Below are positions 33,709 through 44,624 of a DNA stretch of 64,000 nucleotides, piece by piece. Within the stretch, counting starts at the first letter, position 1. Every line of letters starts with the position of its first letter. The translations under genes were made by a program, and so were the position numbers. Source of the stretch: Cyanophora paradoxa (taxonomy: Eukaryota; Glaucocystophyceae; Cyanophorales; Cyanophoraceae); NCBI GenBank assembly GCA_004431415.1, contig QPMI01000396.1:1-64000 (forward strand), given 5' to 3'. The notes beneath the pieces were generated by a model. It searched no databases, was not told the origin of the DNA, and saw only the letters and a program-made list of their open reading frames with translations.

Positions 33709-35268
33709 ATGTCCGACGAAGATGAATATCTGGCTTTGCGGCAGGTGAGTCGCACGTGTGCACTGCGTGACTCAAATGTGCAAGCAAAGCCAGAACTTCG
33801 GAACTTGTACTAATATGGCGTCCTCTACGCGCAGCGGCAGGCTAACGCGCTTGCACACTGGAACGCAGAGAAGAAGAACGAGGTTGAAGCGTTCCGACTC
33901 GCAGCTCAAGAGGTGCGCCTTATGCCGCGCAGTGCGAGGAGGGCCGCCGCTGCGCCGCGTAATTTGAGGCGTGGTTCGTAGATAGGCAGCGTCGTCGATC
34001 ATCACCCACCGGCTGCAATGTGGAAGACACAAGAACGCCGCCGGGGGAAGCAAAAGACGCAGGGGAGGAGGATCTTCTCTGGGCATAGCGGCGCCGCGAC
34101 CGCAGCGACAAGCGGGACATCTACAGCGCCCGTGGCCCGCCCAAGCGTGGCCATTGCGAGTAGTAGCGTAGCTGCTAGCGGCCGAACGCACATGTGCTCG
34201 GCTGCAGAAGTCACAACGGTCGGTGGGCATGCACACCTTCAACCACCCCACATCGTAAAAACGGACGAGTCGCCAGCGGCGGTCAAGCCCACCGACTCGA
34301 TGCTCGTGCCTCAGCTCGCCCGCGGCATCTGCATCGCCTGCGGCGAGGAGAGCCACCAGAACACAACGAGCCCTGCTCGCGCCATCGAGAACGGCTTCGT
34401 GGTAAGAAACCTCAAGTGATTACAATATATAGCTACACTATGAATCTGACACGTGGGCACAGGGGCATGTACTTGTCTGTATGATGGAAGGAGGAGAGCT
34501 TGGCGCGAAAATTCAGGAAGCGCGCAAGGAGGTCATCGATGCGATCGACATCTTCTTTCGCGGGACTTCAGCGGGTATTGCAGTGCAACTTGCTCAAGAG
34601 CTACGACTCGTGAGAGCCAGAATCGATAGATTCCCTGAAGAACATATATCTTCGTCAGAGCAAGCGACCGATTCACTACGTACCAGGATGACCCAGCCGC
34701 TGGAATTGAACGTGTGTACTCCTGCATTTATGTTTTCGTCCAGCACGCGTTGCGGTTGGGTGGCTGACTCAAGACACAGGAAGGGAACAGTGGCACCACT
34801 GAAGACGGGACTACGTCGGTCATTGCGCATGCCGTATGCAATGCAATCAGAGACGCGAAGTCAAACGTGGAGCGCGAACTGGGCTGGTTGCAATCGGTCT
34901 CAAGGTCGATCGGGAAGCTGGAGGGTCTTGCTTTCTACCTGGCGGATGAAGTTGTCACCCTGCGCAAACTTGCAGGGCAAGCAGGGGCGCCAGAGCAATC
35001 TGGTAATCTGCATCCCGCGCCAATAGAGCTGTCGCCTACTTCAGCCCTCCGGCTTTCAGCTACTACGGCACAGAATCTTCGCACCCTCCCTTCAGAACCA
35101 CAGGATCGCGGACCACCCGTGACCAACGTATTCTTATCGAACCTCTCTCCTTTTCGCCGGTTCTGCCGATCTCATCGTCAACCATTTCGCCTGCGGCAGC
35201 TCGCCGTCCACCACCTTACACTCCTCCTATGTGTACGTTTTCCGTGCACTCATAGTTCTTTCATTTAA
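33709..35268 (+). CDS. Unknown coiled-coil protein, several exons
   Basis: Starts MSDEDEYLALRQ, then an intron (33,745-33,831, gtgagt..gcgcag, with gtactaat branch site) and a helical stretch RQANALAHWNAEKKNEVEAF. A Ser/Ala/Thr-rich part contains VKTDESPAAVKPTD and a CxxC (GICIACGEES). A further exon (34,484-34,711) is helical (KIQEARKEVIDAIDIFF), an intron (34,712-34,780, gtgtgt..acacag) leads to VERELGWLQSVSRSIGKLEG and a Pro/Ser-rich end. Heptad-like spacing suggests a coiled coil. Joins between 33,960 and 34,480 are unresolved. No family recognised. Confidence 0.45.
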
Positions 35269-35345
35269 AGTTACTAATCTCGTTCGTACAGAGCACGGGA
35301 TTCGGTGGTGGTTGTCCATGTCCAATATCACACCATACTCTCAAG

Positions 35346-35690
35346 CTAGCCCCTCCAAATACACAATAGGCGGCTGCTTACGATTACGACTGAATAAACT
35401 ATACGTAGACTTGGGTTTTCCGAGCTATATACGCAGGCTATCGTTGTGGTACGAAGGTACCAGTGTTGCCTACAGTACTGTGCACAAACAATCAGGAGGG
35501 CATTGGAAATCTCTTTTGTGCGAAGCGGCAGACCGTAGTGTGCACGATGCCGGATAGCGAAGAACGTGGTGAGGTCCCGGCGGAGTCTATCGTACCAGGC
35601 GTAAACTCTGCCGCATGTGTGACCGGCAGCAGCGTACACATGCACGTTCGTAAATTTGTACGAAAGGTGAACTGAGTCGATTGTCATTGG
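35346..35690 (-). pseudogene. Diverged inverted copy of the 40.94-kb exon
   Basis: The minus strand encodes NVHVYAAAGHTCGRVYAWYD followed by RLRRDLTTFFAIRHRAHYGL, over 75% identical to the plus-strand exon at 40,939-41,110. After GLPLRTKEI the similarity ends in an unrelated tail. It lacks a clear start. It is either a decayed copy or one exon of a minus-strand gene. Confidence 0.5.
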
Positions 35691-36087
35691 ATCACGTCTG
35701 TGCACGTGCTGCGTTTCAATGAACATCGTATGCGCTGGTCCTTTCTACGTTTGCTTGCTCCTTTCTCTTATGTTCGGGGGGTACCCTGTATCGATTTGCT
35801 TTGGTGATATCGGCTCTTTGGGATCCGCTTCCCGCGCTGCTGGTGTTCATCATCTACGCAAAGCGTGCGTATGCAACCCGCCTACTGCCTGGGTTATGCT
35901 GCGCGGGTGCTGGCACACCTTTTAGCTGGGCTCTCGTCGACGTCGGAGCGGGGCTTGCATCTCTCACACTTCTTACGCAGCTCATTCTGACGGCAGGTAT
36001 TAGAGGGCAAGACAGTACGGACTGCCTGTACGACCTTCTGGCGTCAGTCCCGAAGCCACGTCATCCGGCTCGTTCTGTCTTGCAATG

Positions 36088-38016
36088 AACATCACGCGTA
36101 TGACACGTAAGTTTCTCCTTCGTGGTATTTCCGACGTTACGGGTTTGAAACCAGATCTCTGTCGTAGGTTCACGAATGCAGGATCTGGTGCAGCGGGTAA
36201 AATTTTCTTTTGACGTTGGTATTATTGCCGCGTCATTGCAAAAGGACAGGTGTTCGAGAACCCTGGGATTTTCATTATTATCGCATCTTTCATATGTGAC
36301 AACCAGTACCGTGCTGTCGTCTGTGTGCTTGGTGGCGTCTGTCAGAGTTGGAGACGTATAGTACGTGTGGTTGCCGTGATTGATGCGGTACTGATGGGCC
36401 CTCGAGCTCATTTCTCTTGTCCTTCAGGCACGCAATTTCAAACCAGTGTCAGCTGTTTTTTTCGTGCAGGATGAAAGTGGACTTGTGCGCAGACCCATCG
36501 GTCAAGTTAATATAAGCGTGAATTCAATTGCGGAGGTGCGTTGTATTTCGCTAATGAGATCGCCCATGATCACCTCGGTAGCTAATGACATGATTCAGGC
36601 CGTTCGTATGCTAATATCGCATCCTAAGAAGTGTCTTCTCGAACATGTGCGTTTTCAGGGTTACGACGCTATGTAACATATACCTCACGTCCTTCGATGG
36701 CTCCTAGGTTTTGACAACAGTTACGAGGGTGGTGTTTATTACTTCACGTACAGAAGAAATATTCGTAGAACTCCCTCGTCTCGTGACTCATATTGGGTGT
36801 GCGGATATGCTAGTTGTCGAACTGTGCATATTTCGTGCACGTCCGTCACCGAATACGCTTTTTTTGGTTTGTTAATTCAATTTCGGCTGTTGTGTTTCTA
36901 TCTCATTTTTAATTATCAAATGAACAGGCAAGTCGGCAGGAAATGGAAATCGTACTGAAAGAATTTACGCGGAACTTACTACACGCCATGGACACTGTGC
37001 CAGCACATGTAATTCCAGCTGGATTCGGTGTCTCAGTCACGACATTATCGTCTCTGCGCACAGGCCCAACCGTTCCATCATCTACCAAAACATATATTGC
37101 TCATGCGCCACTTTTGGGGGGCTATCCGTCTGCTGCAATTTCCCATGTACGCGTCTTTTCTAAAGTCGTGAATGCTTTAATTAATAGAGCGTCCGTTGAT
37201 ATATTAAGCGCAGTTGGAGATTTGTTTGGATCCCAGAGAATCAGATCTGTTGATACTACACTCCGTCCTGGAACGACGGGAGAAGCCATTGAGTCTGGCA
37301 GGGATAGCATTGCAGTCGCAGCATTCGATATCTTCTGCAAGAGCACTCCGTCGCCATGAATCACTTGTCAGTGAAACATGGAGGCTCTCGGCTTTCATTT
37401 CACCTATATCGCATCGACTCAAGATATTCGGATTTTATATACGTATTAATGAGGACTGCCCATTGCAGTGCTGTGTGGATCCGATTGTCGATCCATTTCA
37501 ACAGAGTATACCGCCGCTCGAAGTGTGCAAGATATTGACACCGGATCCTCGCACTGGGGCCGTTACTCTGGGTATATTTGCAAGAACTTGCAATGTGCTC
37601 ATTTTTCTTGTATATATGTTTGGGTGATTTTACGTTTATTCTGTCCTTAGGCAAAGGGGATGGCGGAGTTCCGGGAATTCCGATATGCCTTTCGTTTGCT
37701 GGAATTGATTCTGGCGGAGATTTCTAAACCGTTCCTTCTGTCATTTGAAGGGTGCGTGTTACGGTAGGGACTGTGAACTGGTTTTTCATTTTTCGTTTTC
37801 ATCTGAATTGTCCTTGCTTTGTACAGATTAAATTTGTCGCATGTGGCGGGTCTTTTATTCGAGACAAGGATTGTGACATTACTGGAACGTAACCCACCCC
37901 GTCATCTCATTCTTCGTGATTGTTATAAAATGGCCAACGATGCGAGGAACGGCATTATCGATAGTTTTAGTTTCCCAGTTATTCGGACTGGGTGCCAGAT
38001 TACATACGAATCATAA
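36088..38016 (+). CDS. F-box-like protein, many exons
   Basis: An exon at about 36,250-36,357 encodes ENPGIFIIIASFICDNQYRA and VCVLGGVCQSWRRIV. It matches the F-box pattern of a helix with hydrophobic core and the closing C..W+.i. Later exons: NISVNSIAEVRCISL (36,510), MIQAVRMLISHPKKC (36,590), a helical exon at 37,214-37,571 with RALRRHESLVSETWRLSAF and DPRTGAVTLG, AKGMAEFREFRYAFRLLELI (37,652) and, after an intron (about 37,752-37,826), LNLSHVAGLLFETRIVTLLE to the stop at 38,016. The alternation of short conserved leucine stretches fits an F-box/LRR-type or F-box-like protein. The start is uncertain. Confidence 0.45.
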
Positions 38017-38079
38017 TATTGAGTGAATGTTTGTCTGGTCAAGTACATATGCATGCATATAGAATCCTAAGCACTACTA

Positions 38080-38545
38080 GCCCAGTGTTCCACTGCCCCC
38101 CATCGACCCGCTGCCCCTCTGCACCCCTTCACCCCGGCCCCGAGTATCCCGTCGCCCACCAGTGCCCGCCTCTTCTGGTCTCTAGCGCCCCGCTTCCTAC
38201 GCCCCCTATCGTCCCACCCGCGCCGCCCTCTAGCACCCCGGCCCGTCACCCCTCTGCCGTCTCGCTTCCATCGGAGAGGACCAGCGGGAGACAAACCGCC
38301 TAGACTCAGTGTTCCGCCGCCCCCCAGCAACCTTCTGCCCCCCCCTCAGTACACCGTCTTCCCCCATCGACATGACCCCACTCTGACCCTACTCAGCATC
38401 CCGTCTCACACCAGCGACCTGCTGTCCCCCACCGCCCCGTCCCCGCCGCCCTTTAGCGCAAACCCTCTGTTTCTCACTTGCCCCCCCCCCCTCCTCCCCC
38501 CCCTCCCCCCCCCGCACCTCTCCGCCTCTCTAAACATCTGCAGTC
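38080..38545. repeat. C-rich low-complexity intergenic DNA
   Basis: Repeated cgccccc/ccccagc-type words with C runs of up to 11 (38,481-38,491). No gene supported, although frames are open on both strands. Confidence 0.7.
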
Positions 38546-38566
38546 GATGATTGCATTTGTAAATGC

Positions 38567-39346
38567 CTACTTTTGCTTCGGGAATACCTGGATTGCAGAC
38601 TCAAGGTGTTTAATGCTAGTTCTTAAAAAGCTGCTTGAACACCAAGCGTGTACCGAGCTCTTTCTCATGTCAGGACACCTACTTCCCGGTTGCTTCGTCG
38701 ACATCTCATCAATGGCCTCTGATAAAATTACCATTTCGATCGACACCTTCTGAAGTCTCATCAGGACGCCGGACAGCTTAGCAGAATCATCGTCCGACAG
38801 TGGCAAAATTGGGAACGTTGGCCTTGTCAGAACTGCAAGCAATACGGCCGTGTGAACCAGACGTACGCTAGCAGCAATATTAATGCCGATGTGCACGAGA
38901 TGCACTGCGTACTTACTTGAATCGTCGCTTGCGCTGTCGCTGTCAGTGCACTGCATATCGACATCCGACCCTGTTCGTGCCACCCTTTCAGTACACAGCG
39001 CGTTCGTTAGCAACCGATCGTACGTTCGGAATGCCAGATATGCACCTGTTGCATTCTGCCATTTCTCTGCCCAGTGGCACGACGGGCAATCGCTATAGTC
39101 ATCACCCCGGACACTCTGCGCGATCCCCATGCGCGTATGAGTCGGTAGACCGGTCCAACCTCGTGAAAACATGCTCGCGTACTTCCCGACCAGCGTCTGA
39201 TTGCGAATCGCCTGACGCTTCTGCAAAGTGAAGTGCATATGCAATGCGTTAGCCTGCTGCGGACTCTGCACGTCTACAGCGAGCGCTGGTCTGAATGCGT
39301 CACCTCGCCCATGTTCGATAGGTGCTATCCCGGCTTCGCTCTCCAT
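38567..39346 (-). CDS. Unknown protein, about 227-259 aa
   Basis: Starts MESEAGIAPIEHGRGDAFRP (39,346). It has a CPSCHW zinc-knuckle-like pair (about residue 88), an acidic stretch TDSDSASDDSS, and a helical C-terminus (MRLQKVSIEMVILSEAIDEM). The frame can be read through, but a perfect donor gtaagt (about 38,919) and acceptor cttgcag (about 38,834) would remove a short hydrophobic segment in phase, so an intron is likely. FPILPLSDDDS looks like a SUMO-interacting motif. No family recognised. Confidence 0.55.
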   Translation of the reverse strand: MESEAGIAPIEHGRGDAFRPALAVDVQSPQQANALHMHFTLQKRQAIRNQTLVGKYASMFSRGWTGLPTHTRMGIAQSVRGDDYSDCPSCHWAEKWQNATGAYLAFRTYDRLLTNALCTERVARTGSDVDMQCTDSDSASDDSSKYAVHLVHIGINIAASVRLVHTAVLLAVLTRPTFPILPLSDDDSAKLSGVLMRLQKVSIEMVILSEAIDEMSTKQPGSRCPDMRKSSVHAWCSSSFLRTSIKHLESAIQVFPKQK

Positions 39347-39467
39347 TAACGTGCAAACGGTAACCTTCCCGACGCGAGCATCTACCCCTGTGCTGTCGCT
39401 CCGTCAGCGTCACTTCCGATAATAGCTGTCATCAGTCTCTCTCCGTACATCCTGTTCCTAGGCGGCC

Positions 39468-40766
39468 ATGTACGACTTGTACGATATCACAGGCGCGATC
39501 GATCATCCCCGGCGCAAGCTAGCATCATACCTCGCTGCGCGCTTTAATCTGAGTGCCTTATACAAGCCCACCGCCACCGATCTATGTATCGCGCCCACCG
39601 AGGTTCGCACACACGCATGTTCTATCCTTTGTTTGCGCATCCGATCCGGTAAACACATGTTACTATAGCTACTCTCATGCGTGCTCCTACTCCCAGTTTT
39701 TACAGAGCGGTGATATGCTCGGAAGAGCCATTGACAATGGCTGCCGCGACCATGGGATCATCGGACCAGGATTGCCTGTGATGGACGGCTTTTATGCACA
39801 TCCTGCGGCTTTTGGGGAGCGTCTCCGCGACCACGCCTTAATTTCGTACCTTCCTCCTGACATACCAAGCTGCGTGTTCATATCAGGTCCGTCATTCGCC
39901 CATCGTTCCATACCTATGCATACAAACATACGCATCCTCTCTATGCGCACAGGTGGCCTCCCCTTCAAAGCCCTCACGTGCCCGCCGATTGCCTACCGAA
40001 TGGCATTGTACGCATGCATGCGAGAAAGCATGAGCGCGAACCGTTTGTCCTGAGAGTAGCTTGCAGGAACGATATCGACATCTACGTAAAAGCCTCAACC
40101 GTGGCAGAATTCACTCGCGTCGTCAACGCCTTCTATCAAGCTGCGGCGCGCGCATCCGCAGAACGAGTCGCGCCTTACCTACCAAAGAATAAAACCGTGG
40201 ATGTCTTCTGCGCACCTTTTGCCTACGGCATCCAGATCATGGCCCCAGGTGTCCTACCTCTGCAGGTGCCTGCTACATGCAGAATATTTCGAACGGTATC
40301 ATTTCGATTTTCAAATTCTGTTCCTCAGATCAGTGTCATGGGTTCGAATACTATTGAGCGTATAGTATCATCGTACGACCTCCCTGCATGTGCAATCTAC
40401 GTGCCAGGAGACGACCTTAGCCACCCGGTCGCAACGTTTGCAGCGTGTATGACCCTCATCACGCACACAATTCCCATCAACGTGGACTACCTGGGCCTTT
40501 TTCACCCCTTCTACTACGTTGAAAATGGCCACGTGTTAACCACGCATCATCCATACCACTGCGTGCCCCGGATTTTGAAATACGTGCAAGACACCGGAGC
40601 TGGAGTACGTACTCTCTCGCATTCAATCCATACTACTGCTGGCCTCCGCGATCGTGTTCGTGGGTCATCGCTTTCTGGCATCGAAGACGTTAACCCGCGA
40701 TCAAGATCCGAACTCGAGTGCATAATGCATCCTGCCTCCGCAGCTGGCGTCCTGCAACTACTATGA
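39468..40766 (+). CDS. Nucleotidyltransferase-fold protein (giant-virus/fungal-type family)
   Basis: Exon 1 (MYDLYDITGAIDHPRRKLAS..) is followed by introns at about 39,603-39,705 and 39,892-39,948. FISGGLPFKALTC carries the GG of a nucleotidyltransferase fold and RNDIDIYVKAS (about 40,060) its D-x-D metal site. After a third intron (40,267-40,329) comes YDLPACAIYVPGDDLSHPVA, then ITHTIPINVDYLG and HCVPRILKYVQDTG, the conserved tail of a family I know from large DNA viruses and fungi. The GG half and the DxD half are in different frames near 40,020, at an AAA run, with no plausible intron, so the gene looks broken by one base or the base call is wrong. The substrate is unknown. Confidence 0.55.
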
Positions 40767-40938
40767 CACTCAAATGTTGTGCGCAGGAATCTGAGGGCGC
40801 GTCACCTGGATTGGATTGGTTGCGAAGGGGACACCGGTCTGCTTCCCTCAGGAGTACACCCTGTGCGTTTCTATTTTATACGATCATCGTGGCCGGTATC
40901 GAGTTCACCCGCAAAGTTAATGTGTTTGCGGCCAGTTC

Positions 40939-41250
40939 ATGAAGAAATTTGCGAACGTGCATGTGTACGCTGCTGCCGGTTACACATGCGGAAGAGTTTA
41001 CGCCTGGTACGAGAGACTCCGACGTGACCTCATCAAGTTCTTCGCTATGCGGCAGCTCACACACAACGGTCTGCCGCTTCTCACACAAGAGATTTACGAT
41101 GCCTTCAACGCTGCATTCGACGCCTCGGTGGCAGCAAGGGAATCGGACCCCGACAGAGTACGTCGCTACGTATACTATTCCTTCCGAATTCCTGCGACCC
41201 CCTGCTACTACAGTTCTTTCACTCCCCCCCAACCCCCAAGTAACTACAGC
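40939..41250 (+). CDS. Unknown exon, paralogous to 35.35-35.69 kb
   Basis: Encodes MKKFANVHVYAAAGYTCGRV, then YAWYERLRRDLIKFFAMRQL and IYDAFNAAFDASVAARESDP, followed by a likely donor at 41,158. A partial second copy of its 3' part (attcgacgcatctgttgcagcaagg) lies at 41,338-41,375, encoding the same AFDASVAARGSDP. No family recognised. It may be the 3' exon of the nucleotidyltransferase-fold gene, which ends 170 bp upstream. Confidence 0.45.
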
Positions 41251-41663
41251 ATGTGATCTCTAAACCCTCCTTGCGGTGGTGATCGTACCCGTATTCTTCA
41301 TGTGCACATCTTCACGGGTGCAGTGTGGTGAACTCTGCATTCGACGCATCTGTTGCAGCAAGGGGATCGGACCCCGGCATAGTTAAGCTTACTATACTGT
41401 AGTCCAGGCCTAGTCAGCTAGCATAGTACGGAGCATGTGAGGAGGGATCGAGGCAGTGTGAGTGGATGATATTGGAATGGAAGTCAAGTGCAGCAAGCTG
41501 AGGGTAGCCAGTGCCAATGTGCGCATTCAATAAAGGCAGGCAAAACTAAGTAGTCGAGCGCAAGATAGAAGGTGTCAGAGATAGGAAACAGAAATCGATG
41601 CGAAACGAACCCCGACAACTGACTGCCATACAACGTATATGGAGTACGGCGCGCGTCCTTGCC

Positions 41664-42337
41664 CTAATTCTGACCGACATCGTCGTACATTCCGTGGTAC
41701 ATATCATCATGCAGCGGCCATCCATCTGGGTCCACATCGGGTCGATGTACGACGTGCTTGGCGACCGTCCCATTCCACTTCATATAGATTTCGGCCCACC
41801 GGCGATCGGGGTCCCAACTGCCAGCACAATCGAAGGCATTTACTATCAAGTCGTACTCTGCGGTGGGGATGGGTTTAATAGTTGATCATCATCCAAGATT
41901 ACATGTGTACAGGCACCTCCATTACAGTCCGTAAGCTGAACGGACGCAATCACATCGTACGCAGAAGTAAACTCGTTGTTACTCACGCGCACCGCTGCAG
42001 GCCCAGGTGGTACTGCTATGATGGCGCCTGTGCCGGGATTCTTGATTATAAAAACGTCGGGGGTCATTTGGCTCATGGCCTCCAGTACGATGATGGAACC
42101 GGGGCCGCTGACTCGCACTGATTGAGATATATCGCGGTAAGAAGCTAAATCGAGATTCGGTCTCGCGTAAGAAGCAGCTAGCACTATATCGGATGTGGGC
42201 GACGTATCTGCGATGGCGCAAATCGCAGCATGCACTTGCGTCAGCAGCGAACGGAGCAAGCGCACGGAGAACATACCTCTCGATCGCTTCTTGGAACCGG
42301 AATCGAGGATGGGACGCAAAGTATTCGTCAACGACAT
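41664..42337 (-). CDS. Unknown two-exon protein
   Basis: Starts MSLTNTLRPILDSGSKKRSR. The first exon has a helical segment (LLRSLLTQVHAAICAI) and a beta-like stretch (PDVFIIKNPGTGAIIAVPPG). An intron (about 41,904-41,857, gtaatc..gcagag, with ctattaaac) joins in phase to YDLIVNAFDCAGSWDPDRRW, ending in a His/Asp-rich tail HDDMYHGMYDDVGQN. No family recognised. The plus strand here also has short frames which I take as shadows. Confidence 0.45.
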
Positions 42338-42379
42338 GTCTAGCCGTCTCTGCAAGAATCAAGTCCGGCAATTAGGGGT

Positions 42380-42716
42380 ACAGCCTGCATTCCCGGCGCC
42401 GTGAACGACAGCCCGTGCGCTACACGCGCAACTCGTCGCATCGTTCTTAGCGCGCTCATTCGCCTGCGCAATCTCCAGCTAGGCCAACCCACCGCTAAGC
42501 GCGAAGCAACGCGGCGCGCTCCTTCGCCAACGCCAGCGCCATCAAGGCGAACACAAGCGCTAGAAGCGCCGCTCGTCGTACCTTCGAAGCGCGCTCAGTC
42601 GCAGGGTGGCTGATACCCCGGCTCGAAGTAAGCATGCTCAGACCCGATCCGCGCCTGCCGTCTAAACACAGACGACTTTTAACTTATATGTTTCAACAGG
42701 TTCCGATTACTTGATC
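42380..42716. other. Intergenic, nothing assigned
   Basis: Arg/Ala-rich open frame on the plus strand (42,401-42,613) is compositional. No gene supported. Confidence 0.5.
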
Positions 42717-43291
42717 ATGGCGAAAACAAAAGCGTGCCATGGGATCTCACCTGGGATGTTCAGAGGAACGATGCAGAGGATCGAGCAGCCACATGATTAT
42801 AGAGGACCGATCCGTAACTATAGTCACTTCTCCGACGTCACTACTCTTATGAGAAACACACCGCATGTTGATCGCATCCAAATCGTTGAAGATGGAACGG
42901 TTCTGCAACGATTTCTGCAGATCGAGCCTATCCACATCTTCAGGCCATGGCAAGCCGGGCGTGACTTCGGTATTACCCTTACGTAAACCTCTACTTCTTC
43001 ACGTCTCACCACCAGACGCCTGCCAGCTATCTCTCGGGCACTCGATACGAAACTCCGCCTGCATCTGTCCTGTCCCTACACATCAGAACGTATCAGAGTG
43101 CCAGTTCAGTCAGTGTACTGCGTTCACCCGCACGTACGTGGTCGCATTCCCTTCATAAATTCCACATTATTCTTATCCCTGCGCAGTGTTTCGATTTCAA
43201 CGAGCACTTGATATTCTCCCTTCATAATGAAGATTGGTCAGCTATTCGTCCTGCACTCATGGTCATGATCAAAGTTAAATCCTTTCCATAG
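42717..43291 (+). CDS. Unknown protein, exons incomplete
   Basis: ATG at 42,717 begins MAKTKACHGISPGMFRGTMQ and stays protein-like through HVDRIQIVEDGTVLQRFLQI to about 42,985. A later exon after ctgcgcag (43,189) encodes CFDFNEHLIFSLHNEDWSAI and ends KVKSFP at 43,291. The middle exon(s) cannot be joined in phase with certainty. No family recognised. Confidence 0.45.
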
Positions 43292-43624
43292 GGAATGCCC
43301 ATTCCAATTCTGCCAAAGACAAGCAGGTCTCCACAATCTCATCATTGACGAGTTCTTCAAGTCCATCCTTGACGGGGTCTGTGCCCGATTTACCTTTACA
43401 TCTCATAATTACTGATACCCTCATTCCAGACAACGCCTGCAGATCTCGCTGTCGAAATAGACAACACAGGAAGATGGCTGCCATGCGCTTCCGACAATAT
43501 ACCCGACTAGATCAAAATCTCCAAGCAAGGCTAGGCCGCGCACCCCCCATCAGTGCATCACCCCGCCCCGCCCTTCTCTGCCACATCCAACCCCGCCCCC
43601 GCCAGGGCGTCGCGAGTCGACCGC

Positions 43625-43705
43625 TGCGCCCCGGGCGGCTTACTATATTCTAGTCCATGTCCTAGCTAAAGAGCATCGTACCACGGACTGAAAGCAACGT
43701 GGCCC
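43625..43705 (-). mobile_element. Truncated fragment of the tRNA-like element
   Basis: Contains only the satellite-facing body (ggcttactatattctagtcc...ggactgaaagcaa); boxes A and B are missing. The flank ccgcgccccgggc is the usual satellite junction, so this was also a composite copy. A still shorter relic (cttactatactgtagtccaggcc) lies near 41,392. Confidence 0.65.
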
Positions 43706-43725
43706 CCTAATCGATAGACCTATAG

Positions 43726-44444
43726 CTAGTAGTCTTCAGTCGAATCATAGCCACAAACATGGTCATCGTAGCAGTCTGTTTCGGTGCAGCATAGACGATT
43801 GCAGATTTCGCCGCGGGCCTTGCCGTATGCAAGGTGCTCTCCTGGCGCTGCTGGTGGTGCATGTCTCTCATTCTTGGCGCGAGGATCGCCGTATTGACGA
43901 TCAAGAGGGTTTCGCTTCAGAATCCGCCGACAGCGTATAACTGTGTGATTGGGGCAGAGGGTTGTGACATAGAAGTAATCAAGCGCGCCCATGCGGACAT
44001 GAGCCCATGTGCGATCGGTACAGACATCGCATTTTATCATCTCGCTGCTATGTTCCTCACAGTAGATGCTGCATAACAAGGGCGTTGGCTCCAGTCAGAT
44101 ATGTTGGTTTTGTGCGTAGGGTTGACCACTTAAACATCATATATATCCCTCGCGAACCTGCTACAGTTATCCGATGAGCACCGGTATACCGTATGCTGAC
44201 GACCGCCAGTACTGGCCATGGAGGGAGCGTGAAAGTCGTCATTGCAGAAAAGAACAGGACAGCCAGTGACGGATGAACACCGAGCAAGCCGGCACGTTCG
44301 TGCTGGTTCGAGCGGGCATGGGCCGTGCATACCGTCGATGGCAGGGCACGCGTACGGTCCGTGCGCACGCGCGTCGGCAATCTCATCCCCGGAACACGCT
44401 GCAGTCGAAGTAGGAGGTGGATCGGCTTCAGCTGCCGGCGCCAT
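43726..44444 (-). CDS. Cys/His-rich zinc-binding protein of unknown function
   Basis: Starts MAPAAEADPPPTSTAACSGD. Exon 1 has YACPAIDGMHGPCPLEPART, CRLARCSSVTGCPVLFCNDD and YRCSSDNCS, a dense set of C-x2-4-C pairs. An intron (about 44,163-44,060, gttcgc..atgcag, with a ctgac branch site) leads in phase to IYCEEHSSEMIKCDVC, then TLCPNHTVIRCRRILKRNPL and a tail with ICNRLCCTETDCYDDHVC. The spacing suggests several zinc sites, as in RING/PHD-like or transposon-type fingers, but I cannot assign one. Confidence 0.55.
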
Positions 44445-44624
44445 TACGCTGTCTGGGCCCAGGCCTCAGTCTGACGTAGAGTCTCTGGCATCAAACCCGA
44501 ACGGCGGCTTTTTTCCCAATATGCGTACGCGAACTCGGAGAGTTAGTCGACGATCGAGAACTAAAGTTAGTCCCAAATTTGAAATTTTGCGTTGAGTACG
44601 TACTCTAAACCATACCGAAGTGCA

